A program made the translations under genes and the position numbers. Positions 6,796 to 13,777 of a stretch of DNA of 33,143 nucleotides are shown here, in pieces (position 1 is the first letter of the stretch; every line of letters begins with the position of its first letter). The notes under the pieces are model-generated. The model saw nothing but the letters and a program-made list of their open reading frames with translations. It had not been told where the DNA came from and searched no databases. The stretch comes from Chthoniobacter flavus (GTDB lineage Bacteria > Verrucomicrobiota > Verrucomicrobiia > Chthoniobacterales > Chthoniobacteraceae), in assembly GCA_945860355.1 (NCBI GenBank), contig CAMARB010000020.1, positions 1 to 33,143 on the forward strand. Direction: 5' to 3'.

Positions 6796-7983
6796 ATGAA
6801 AAAACTGCATCCACTGATCGCCGTCGGACTCACCCTCGTGACTCCGTTCGCACCCCGCCTTTTCAGCGCCACACCGCCACCTCCCCCTCCTCAACCCGGA
6901 GCCGAACTGGCAGGGCTCACCGCGGAGCAATCCCGCGCATTCCGGGACGGCCTCCAAGTGTTCCGGGTGCAGAAAACGGCCGCGACAGGCCTCGGCCCGA
7001 TTTTTAACAACGTCTCCTGCATCGTTTGCCACTCCGCAGGCGGCCCAGGAGGCGCCAGCCCGCGCAACGTGACCCACTTCGGCAGAAACACCAACGGGGT
7101 GTTTGATCCGCTCTCCACGCTGGGAGGCTCCCTGCTCCAAAACTCGGCCATCAGCGCCGCGGCCGCCGAGGTGATCCCAAGGCAGGCCAACGTGATCGCC
7201 CGCCGCCAATCCACGCCGATTTTCGGGGCCGGCCTCATTGAAGCCATTCCAGAAGCCACCCTGCTGCAAAATGAAGCCCGACCGAGCGTCGACGGGATCC
7301 GGGGGAAAGCCGCCCGGATTGTGGATATTGCAAGCGGCCAGAACGCCATTGGCAGGTTCGGATGGAAAGCCCAGCAGGCCACCCTTCTCGCGTTTTCGGG
7401 AGACGCATTCCTCAACGAAATGGGGATCACCAACCGCCTGTTTCCCAAGGAAAACGCCCCGAACGGCAAGGCGGCTGTCCTCGCCCAATTTGACAAAGTG
7501 GCCGACCCGGAAGCCGCTGTGGATCCCGTCACCGGCAAGAGCGAAGTGGACCGCGCCGCGGATTTCATGCGCCTCCTCGCTCCGCCGCCCACGATCGCGC
7601 CAAGCGCCTCCTCGGTTGCTGGGAGCGCAATTTTCAGAGGGATCGGCTGCGCCCAATGTCACGTGCCCTCGATGACCACCGGGCCCAACGCCATCGCCGC
7701 CCTCAGCCAGAAACAGGTTTTCCTCTACTCGGACCTGCTCTTGCATGACATGGGCACGCTGGGGGACGGGATCGCCCAGGGGGCGGCTGGAACAAGGGAG
7801 ATGAAAACCGCTCCGCTGTGGGGGCTGCGCCTCAGCGCACCCTATCTGCACGACGGCCGGGCCGGCACGGTGGACCAAGCCATCCGCGCCCACGAAGGCG
7901 AAGGCAGTGGTCCCAGGAACCGCTACAACCAACTCACCACGCAGCAGCGCCAACAGCTCCTGGATTTCCTCAACTCGATTTAG
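6796..7983 (+). CDS. Di-haem oxidoreductase (DHOR / DUF1111 family)
   Basis: The 395-residue exported protein has a signal peptide (MKKL, then a hydrophobic core ending FSATP). Two c-type haem motifs are seen: CIVCH (75-79) in IFNNVSCIVCHSAGG and CAQCH (285-289) in GIGCAQCHVPS. The region MKTAPLWGLRLSAPYLHDGRAGTVDQAI is characteristic of the 'putative thiol oxidoreductase' DHOR family (COG3488-like). It should sit in the periplasm and carry electrons; family members are often near imelysin-type iron-uptake genes, which are not seen here. The C-terminus overlaps the convergent histidine kinase gene by 14 bases. Upstream boxes suggest control by the neighbouring response regulator. Confidence 0.88.
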   Translation: MKKLHPLIAVGLTLVTPFAPRLFSATPPPPPPQPGAELAGLTAEQSRAFRDGLQVFRVQKTAATGLGPIFNNVSCIVCHSAGGPGGASPRNVTHFGRNTNGVFDPLSTLGGSLLQNSAISAAAAEVIPRQANVIARRQSTPIFGAGLIEAIPEATLLQNEARPSVDGIRGKAARIVDIASGQNAIGRFGWKAQQATLLAFSGDAFLNEMGITNRLFPKENAPNGKAAVLAQFDKVADPEAAVDPVTGKSEVDRAADFMRLLAPPPTIAPSASSVAGSAIFRGIGCAQCHVPSMTTGPNAIAALSQKQVFLYSDLLLHDMGTLGDGIAQGAAGTREMKTAPLWGLRLSAPYLHDGRAGTVDQAIRAHEGEGSGPRNRYNQLTTQQRQQLLDFLNSI

Positions 7984-9709
7984 GGGCCTGCGGTTGAGCG
8001 GCGCCTAATGCAGGCGCGTCGGGCCGGGGCAGTTTGAGCCGCACTTCCAACCCGGTGGGCGAAACGTTTCGAACGGTGACGGAGCCTCCGCAGGCGTCCA
8101 AGCAACTCTTGACGATCGCAAGCCCCAGCCCCGCGCCTCCGGTCTCCCGGGTCCGAGCGGCCTCCGGCCTGAAGAACGGATCAAACAACCGGTGCAACGC
8201 CTCGGACGGCACCCCCGGCCCGCTGTCCTGGATTGAGAGTTCGAAGGCCCCCTCCAAAGCCGCCCCGCGGATCCAAATCGGCCCGGCGCCACCGGCGTAG
8301 CGCACCGCGTTCCTGAGCACGTTTGCAACGGCGCGGGTGAACAACTCGGGCTCCGCGACGACCTCGGCTCCGGGCTCCAGCGCGACCCGAAACTCGGCGC
8401 CCTCGGCCTGCTCGCGAGCCATCGCGCGCCGCACCACGCTTTCAACATTCACCGGCTGGAGCTGAATTTCAGCCCGCAATCCTGCCTTCGTGAACGAGAG
8501 CAACTCATCGAGGAGACGCGACATGTGACGCACCTCCTCCCGCACGTCCTCCACATAGGCGTGCTGTTTCTCATCGGCTCGCTGCTCGAGCACTCCCAGG
8601 GCGAGTTCCATCCTCGCCAGGGGCGAGCAAAGCTCATGGGCGATATCCCCCAAAAACCGCTTCTGCCCGGTCACAAACTCCTGCAAACGGCCCGCCATGT
8701 GATTGAGCGACGCGCCCAGCTGGCCCAATTCATCGGAACGCTCCGTATCCACCTCGGTCTCAAAACGCCCCTGCGCCATGAAACCCGCCGCCCGGGTCAT
8801 CTGCCTCAATGAACCGGTGATACCGCGGATGAGGGGCAGCCAGAGCAAGGCGGAGCCGAGCAGAATCGCGCCCCCGACCACAACCCAGGGCCGCAGATCC
8901 ATCAACAACCCGCCCGACCTCAGAGAACTCGATGCGATCACGAGATTCACCGGCATCAGCGGACCGTCCACCGACGTCCGCAGAGGGAGATGCATTCCCA
9001 CCCAATACCGGGGGGGCGCTCCCGTATGCAGGATGAACTTCTGGAACTGGGGACCCTGCATTCTCACGCCCGGAGGGGGAATCGGACGTGTTTTCGTCGG
9101 CTGGGGCGGGGCGACGCGACCGGCATCCTCCATGGGATGGGTTGGACCGGGCCGCTCACCCGGGGAATGCGGCGGCCCACCGGGCCGGCCACCCGGGGGC
9201 CGCTCCCCTGGTTCCCAATCCCCCGGGGGCCGAGGCCGCCGGTGTCCCCCGTGCAAGTCCTCGCCCCGGGGCGGTCCTTCTCCGGGCGGAAATGGAGGGG
9301 GCGCATCTCCGGGACGACGCCCGCGAAATTCCCGAAGCCGCTCAAGAACCTCCGAAGGCGGCTCGGCGATTTCGCCGGTGAGTTTGTCGCCGTTGCCCCT
9401 AAAAGCGGCGATTTGGACCTGGTAAGCGGAGGCAAACCGCGCGAGCACATTCCCCCACTGGCTTCGGGGCCGCTCCTCAAACTCTGCGGCAACCACTTCC
9501 CCCAACGCCTGCAACCGGTCTCCCGAGGGTCCCCCCAGCAACGAGTCCACCCCCAGCTGGAACCGAATCAGCAGCGTAAAACCCAGCGCCACCAGGAGGA
9601 GGTTGACCGCGCCCCAGACCACGATTTTGGCCGTCAGCGAAAACTTCACGGGCGTCGGGGAGAGCGGAGCGATGGGCACGGAACGGGCGGAATCAGGGGA
9701 GGTCGGCAT
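7970..9709 (-). CDS. CpxA-like sensor histidine kinase with proline-rich sensor insert
   Basis: The 579-residue membrane kinase has TM1 near residues 25-45, a periplasmic region, TM2 near 280-300 (WVVVGGAILLGSALLWLPLI), HAMP, HisKA with FLGDIAHELCSPLARM (phospho-His358), and HATPase with NVLRNAVRYA, DSGPGVP and GGAGLGLAIV. The H-box resembles CpxA (SDISHELRTPLTRL), with Cys in place of Arg. The periplasmic domain contains an about 100-residue Pro/Gly/His-rich insert (about 130-235), unusual for the family. The start is the ATG at 9709, overlapping the regulator stop by 17 bases; a TTG at 9718 is also in frame. It forms an operon with the response regulator. Confidence 0.9.
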   Translation of the reverse strand: MPTSPDSARSVPIAPLSPTPVKFSLTAKIVVWGAVNLLLVALGFTLLIRFQLGVDSLLGGPSGDRLQALGEVVAAEFEERPRSQWGNVLARFASAYQVQIAAFRGNGDKLTGEIAEPPSEVLERLREFRGRRPGDAPPPFPPGEGPPRGEDLHGGHRRPRPPGDWEPGERPPGGRPGGPPHSPGERPGPTHPMEDAGRVAPPQPTKTRPIPPPGVRMQGPQFQKFILHTGAPPRYWVGMHLPLRTSVDGPLMPVNLVIASSSLRSGGLLMDLRPWVVVGGAILLGSALLWLPLIRGITGSLRQMTRAAGFMAQGRFETEVDTERSDELGQLGASLNHMAGRLQEFVTGQKRFLGDIAHELCSPLARMELALGVLEQRADEKQHAYVEDVREEVRHMSRLLDELLSFTKAGLRAEIQLQPVNVESVVRRAMAREQAEGAEFRVALEPGAEVVAEPELFTRAVANVLRNAVRYAGGAGPIWIRGAALEGAFELSIQDSGPGVPSEALHRLFDPFFRPEAARTRETGGAGLGLAIVKSCLDACGGSVTVRNVSPTGLEVRLKLPRPDAPALGAAQPQAPKSS

Positions 9710-10433
9710 CGGGATCAATCAGGAGATAACCGGCGGCGCGCACCGTCCGGATAAAACGGGGGGTTTTGGAGTCATCGCCCAGCTTTTTGCGCAGGGCGGA
9801 GATGTGGACGTCGATGGAGCGGTCAAAAACCTCGTAATTCCGCTCCCGGATTTCCTCAAGCAGCTGGTCCCTGGATTTCACGCGGCCTTTGGCGCGCACC
9901 AGCGAGAGCAGAAGATCGAACTCCACGGGCGTCAAAGCCAGCGGCCGGTGATCGAGCACCGCCACGCGGGACCCGGCATGGACGCGCAAAGGCCCCACCA
10001 CCCATTCCAAGCCCGCGTCGGAGGCCGGGCCCTGGCTGGGAGCGCGCGACGATCGGCGCATGACGGCGCGCAAACGCGCCAGCAATTCGCGGATGGAGAA
10101 TGTCTTGGGTAGGTAATCGTCCGCCCCCATCTCCAGTCCAACAATCCGGTCGGCCTCGTCGCCGCGCGCCGTGAGCATGAGCACCGGCACGTCGCTGGTG
10201 CGCCGGATCACCTTGAGCACCTCGATTCCGTCCATGCCCGGCAACATCAAATCCAGGATCACGGCCTGCCAGGCTTGAGCGGTCGCAGTCTCAGCGCCCT
10301 CCGGCCCCGTGTGCACGCTGGTCACCTCGTAGCCATAGGGCTCGAGATACTCCGCAATGAGCCGGCACAGCTTGCGGTCGTCATCAATGACGAGCAACCG
10401 GGGACGGTGAGAGGGAGAGACGACGGAACTCAT
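9693..10433 (-). CDS. CpxR-like OmpR-family response regulator
   Basis: The 246-residue regulator has a receiver domain with acidic pocket DDD (17-19), phospho-acceptor Asp61 in ILDLMLPGMDG and conserved Lys110 (LPKTF, where LPKPF is usual). A C-terminal winged helix carries LTPVEFDLLLSLVRAKG and FDRSIDVHISALRKKLG, very like CpxR. It should bind tandem boxes and recruit RNA polymerase. The start at 10433 (MSSVVSP) is chosen; the frame stays open to 10502, but that would extend over the candidate operator. It overlaps the kinase gene start by 17 bases. A CpxR-type box at 10485-10502 lies 52 bases upstream, suggesting autoregulation. Confidence 0.92.
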   Translation of the reverse strand: MSSVVSPSHRPRLLVIDDDRKLCRLIAEYLEPYGYEVTSVHTGPEGAETATAQAWQAVILDLMLPGMDGIEVLKVIRRTSDVPVLMLTARGDEADRIVGLEMGADDYLPKTFSIRELLARLRAVMRRSSRAPSQGPASDAGLEWVVGPLRVHAGSRVAVLDHRPLALTPVEFDLLLSLVRAKGRVKSRDQLLEEIRERNYEVFDRSIDVHISALRKKLGDDSKTPRFIRTVRAAGYLLIDPDADLP

Positions 10434-10484
10434 AACAGGCAGGGGCTTGGACGTTATCAGGCCTCGGCGAAGCGCCGACCCGAT

Positions 10485-10502
10485 TTTACATTCCCTTAAC
10501 AA
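10485..10502. promoter_or_regulatory. CpxR-like box between the response regulator and EF-hand genes
   Basis: TTTACATTCCCTTAACAA matches the box at 6603-6620 at 15 of 18 positions. Read on the minus strand it is GTTAA-N6-GTAAA. It lies 52 bases upstream of the regulator start and 100 bases upstream of the divergent EF-hand gene, so one site could control both. A small hairpin CGGCG-AAG-CGCCG lies between it and the regulator. Confidence 0.5.
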
Positions 10503-10601
10503 CTTTCCCGGCCCGCCCGCATCGTCCCTTTACACAGCGACGCCATTCTCCGGGTCATTCAACAAAAGCGCACCCGTCGTGCCTCAGCCCGTGTTTCCAA
10601 T

Positions 10602-11309
10602 ATGATGAACCCCGCCACACTCCGTCGTTTGTTTTTCCTCTCCCTCCTCTGCGCCGCGTCGTTCGCCGCGCTCAAAGGATTCGCTCAAGGGCCGGACCGG
10701 CCGCCCTCGGCCCCGCCGCCCAACCTGCGCGGCCCCGACTCCGGGCAACCCGGCGGTCCCCATCATCACCCTCCCCCACCGCCGCCGCTTCTGGTGGCAC
10801 TGGATGCCGACCATGACGGCGTCATTTCCGCGGAGGAAATCGCCAATGCACCGCAGGCGTTAAAAAGCCTCGATAAAAACGGGGACGGCCAACTCAGCGA
10901 AGCCGAGGTGCGCCCCCCGCGCCCACCCGGAGGGGACCGCGAATCCGGTGCAAAAGATCGCCCTCACCGGAAGCCGCCCGGCCCCGGTCGGCAGGGCGAC
11001 GGCGCGCCACCAGCCCGCGGAGGAGGCCAGGAAGCCCATCCAGGAAAGCCGTCGTTGGGAGAAACGGCCCGCCAACCAGGCCATGAACCGCGACCAAAAC
11101 CGCCCATCATCCGAGCCTTGGACGCCAACGGCGACGGAGCGATTTCAGCCGAGGAAATCGAGGCCGCGACAGCGGCGCTGAGAACACTCGACAAGAACGG
11201 CGACGGCCAACTGACCCGTGAAGAATTCGCGTTTCCGCCCCGGGGCGACCGGGGTGACGAGGAAGGCCGCCGCCCCCGGCGACAAGGCCCGCAACCGGGC
11301 TCGCCCTAG
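10602..11309 (+). CDS. Exported protein with four EF-hand calcium-binding loops
   Basis: This 235-residue protein has a signal peptide (hydrophobic residues 10-24, cleavage near GFAQG). Four canonical EF-hand loops form two pairs: DADHDGVISAEE (68-79), DKNGDGQLSEAE (91-102), DANGDGAISAEE (174-185) and DKNGDGQLTREE (197-208). The second pair is near-identical to the first, showing internal duplication. Pro/Gly/His-rich linkers include HHHPPPPPP and a basic RPRRQGPQPG tail. It should bind calcium or another divalent ion outside the cytoplasm. It is divergent from the CpxR-like regulator and shares its upstream box. The start is ATG 10602 or 10605. Confidence 0.85.
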   Translation: MMNPATLRRLFFLSLLCAASFAALKGFAQGPDRPPSAPPPNLRGPDSGQPGGPHHHPPPPPPLLVALDADHDGVISAEEIANAPQALKSLDKNGDGQLSEAEVRPPRPPGGDRESGAKDRPHRKPPGPGRQGDGAPPARGGGQEAHPGKPSLGETARQPGHEPRPKPPIIRALDANGDGAISAEEIEAATAALRTLDKNGDGQLTREEFAFPPRGDRGDEEGRRPRRQGPQPGSP

Positions 11310-11325
11310 AGACGGAGCGCAGCGC

Positions 11326-12540
11326 CTATTTGGAGAGCGCTTGAGCCCGGTATTGACCGGGAGTCATCCCCGTCTTTTTCTTGAAAATGACGCTGAGATA
11401 TTCCGTGTGCCGGAACCCGCTTTTCTCCGCCAGGACGTTGAGCGGGAAATCGGTCACCTTGAGCAACTCCTTCGCGCGTTCGATCTGCACCCGGAGGATT
11501 TCCGCCTTGGGTCCCCTTCCCAAGAAAGCCACGAACCTTCGCTCCAGCACGCTCCTGGAAAGCGGCACGGCGGAAAGAATATCGGAGACGTTGATGCCTT
11601 CGCTGGCATGGTCCCGGATGAAACGCACAGCCGCCGCGATGTGCCGATCCTCAATCGCGAGCACCTCGGTGGAACGACGCGTCGCGACGCCCAGGGGCGG
11701 CACGTAAATCGTGGAAGCGGGCCGGGGACCGCCGGCCATCATTTTTGCCAGGCATTCCGCCGCCTCGTATCCGATGCGTTCGGTGTTGGGGATCACGCTG
11801 GAGAGCGGCGGATCGGAGAGTTCGCAGAGCACTTCGTCGTTATCCACCCCCAGCACCGCGACCTGGTCGGGCACATCGATGCCGTGTTGCCGGCACACAT
11901 TGAGAACCTGCTGGCCGCGAATGTCGTTGCACGCCAACACCGCCACGGGTTTGGGCAAACCCTCAATCCAACGGGCGACGTCCTCCTCGTGACGCAACCC
12001 GAGCTGTTCCTGTTTGAAGGAGGCCGTCGATTCGAGACGCTCCGGGGGGACGTAGACGTGGCAGGGCAGATCTTCCTCCGCCAGGCGCCGCACGAAAAAC
12101 GCGCTGCGTTTGTCGGAGTAGTTCGCCCCGTCAAAGCCGCAAAACGCAAAATGCCGGAACCCGCGCTCGAGCAGATGATCCACGGCGAGATCCACCACGT
12201 CCTCGTCGTCGGTCTCAAGGACCGGCATCGGCAGGTCCCCGAGCAACCCGCGTAAATCCACCGCGGGCACCCCCAGTTTGGCGATCATTCCCGCCAACTC
12301 GTAATCCTCCACCCGCGCAATCACACCGTCGCCGCGCCAGCCCTCCAGCCACTCGGGAGGCGGATCCGATGCGCGGCGTTCCTGGAAAAAAACCGACCAC
12401 GGGCCATGGGCCCGGACATACCGGGCGATTCCCTGGAGGAGCCCGCGGCCGTAAGCCCGGGAAGATTCAATGAGCAAAGCGACCTTCGGCCGACTGGGCC
12501 CGGGGCGGCGGCGTTTTATCGAGGGAGCAGGCTTCACCAT
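11326..12540 (-). CDS. XylR-like transcriptional regulator (periplasmic-binding-like + AraC domain)
   Basis: The 404-residue protein has the same architecture and length as E. coli XylR. A LacI/PBP-type ligand domain (about 18-285) includes KVALLIESSRAYGRGLLQGIARY, GDGVIARVEDYE and VAVLGVDNDEVLCELSDPPLSSV. A C-terminal AraC helix-turn-helix pair (about 300-400) includes VPLSRSVLERRF and SGFRHTEYLSVIFKKKTGMTPGQYR. It likely senses a sugar and controls catabolic genes. The start at 12540 (MVKPAPS) is preferred because the upstream open frame to 12780 has no family similarity. It is divergent from the operon at 12844-18663, a plausible target. Confidence 0.88.
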   Translation of the reverse strand: MVKPAPSIKRRRPGPSRPKVALLIESSRAYGRGLLQGIARYVRAHGPWSVFFQERRASDPPPEWLEGWRGDGVIARVEDYELAGMIAKLGVPAVDLRGLLGDLPMPVLETDDEDVVDLAVDHLLERGFRHFAFCGFDGANYSDKRSAFFVRRLAEEDLPCHVYVPPERLESTASFKQEQLGLRHEEDVARWIEGLPKPVAVLACNDIRGQQVLNVCRQHGIDVPDQVAVLGVDNDEVLCELSDPPLSSVIPNTERIGYEAAECLAKMMAGGPRPASTIYVPPLGVATRRSTEVLAIEDRHIAAAVRFIRDHASEGINVSDILSAVPLSRSVLERRFVAFLGRGPKAEILRVQIERAKELLKVTDFPLNVLAEKSGFRHTEYLSVIFKKKTGMTPGQYRAQALSK

Positions 12541-12843
12541 GGGAGCAAAGAAAATCGCGGCAGACAGGTTGTATTGAGCGGGAGGACACGCCGGACCGCT
12601 CGGAGCAAGCCCCGAAAGCCGGCGGATGGACATGAGAGGAGCACTCTTCGGCGGGATGAGCAAAACATCAATTGCTTTCCCGGTTTTCGTCCGCCCCTCT
12701 TTGAGGGCCCCGGCGTTTTTACCTCTAAAAACTTCGGACTTTTCGCGCGGGATCCACAGGGGGGTTTCAAGCCGCCTCAAAACCTCATTTTATAAACGCA
12801 TTAGTTCAATGACAGTTTCCAGGGAGTCGGCGAGTTTGCTCCA
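12541..12843. promoter_or_regulatory. Divergent intergenic region with an AT-rich palindrome
   Basis: These 303 bases separate the XylR-like gene from the beta-propeller operon. A palindrome GTTTTTA-CCTC-TAAAAAC (12715-12732) has perfect 7-bp arms and stands out in GC-rich surroundings, making it a candidate operator. A TATAAA nearer the propeller start could be its -10, but no well-spaced -35 was found. No small gene is evident. Confidence 0.4.
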
Positions 12844-13755
12844 ATGCGAGTCCCTCCCCTCCTTCTCCTTTTGAGCTGCACCGTTTCGCTTCTGGCAGCC
12901 GACCCGGCCCCTCTCTCCCACTCCTTCTTCATGGCGGGGAGCGAAACCCAGATTCTTTCCGGAGACGGCCAGGTTCTTTGGAAATATCCCGCAAGCACCC
13001 GGGACGGATTCGTGCTCCCCAACGGGAACCTTCTGCTGACGCTTTCCAAAAGCGGCGCCCATCCCGGCGGCGCGGTTATCGAAGTCACCCGGGAGAACCA
13101 AGTGGTGTTTGAGTACAAAGGCACCCAATCCGAGGTCAACACGGCCCAGGCGCTTTCCAACGGCAATATCCTGCTCACGGAGGCCGGGCCGAACCCGCGC
13201 CTTCTGGAAGTGGACCGCAGCGGAAAGACCGTGGTGGAGTTCCCCCTGAAGTGCCAGACCACAAATCACCACATGCAGAGCCGAATGGCCCGGAAATTGC
13301 CCAATGGGAACTATCTTGTGCCTCAACTCCTCGACAAAGTGGTCCGCGAATACACCCCCGAAGGGACGGTGGCCTGGGAATACCAAACCCCGACGGCCCC
13401 CGCCAACTGCTGGCCCTTCACGGCGATCCGCCTACCCAACGGCAACACCGTGATCAACCTGACGCACGGCAACCGCTGCGTGGAGGTGGATCCCTCCGGG
13501 TCCATCGTGTGGCAGGTCAGCAACGACGATCTTCCGGACGCCCCTCTCAAGGACCCGTGCGGAGCCCAGGCACTGCCCAACGGCAACGTGGTGATCACCA
13601 GCTACGGGGCGAAAAACGACGACGTGAAACTCCTCGAAATCGATCGGCAGAAGAAAGTGGTCTGGACCCATCGCAACGGGGAAAAGGGCGGCATCCACGC
13701 GTTCCAGGTCCTCGACACCAACGGCGTCCCCATTGAGGGCGCCCCCATGAAGTAG
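12844..13755 (+). CDS. Exported six-repeat beta-propeller protein
   Basis: The 303-residue protein has a signal peptide (PPLLLLLSCTVSLLAADPA). Its core repeats about every 46 residues, marked by LPNGN at 58, LSNGN at 104, LPNGN at 152, 197 and 244, and a degenerate DTNG near 291. Each is followed by a beta strand and then by an aromatic strand such as VLWKYP, VAWEYQ, IVWQVS or VVWTHR. This predicts a six-bladed propeller resembling PQQ-like or arylsulfotransferase-type folds. No catalytic residues are recognised. It ends 22 bases before the giant cytochrome gene, so it is likely co-transcribed with it. Confidence 0.75.
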   Translation: MRVPPLLLLLSCTVSLLAADPAPLSHSFFMAGSETQILSGDGQVLWKYPASTRDGFVLPNGNLLLTLSKSGAHPGGAVIEVTRENQVVFEYKGTQSEVNTAQALSNGNILLTEAGPNPRLLEVDRSGKTVVEFPLKCQTTNHHMQSRMARKLPNGNYLVPQLLDKVVREYTPEGTVAWEYQTPTAPANCWPFTAIRLPNGNTVINLTHGNRCVEVDPSGSIVWQVSNDDLPDAPLKDPCGAQALPNGNVVITSYGAKNDDVKLLEIDRQKKVVWTHRNGEKGGIHAFQVLDTNGVPIEGAPMK

Positions 13756-13777
13756 CGGCCCTCCGACTTTAGAACCC

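Noticed and set aside
6622-7953. Minus-strand open frame of 443 codons opposite the di-haem oxidoreductase
   Set aside because: Antisense to a gene with two CxxCH motifs and a signal peptide; no motifs in the opposite frame.
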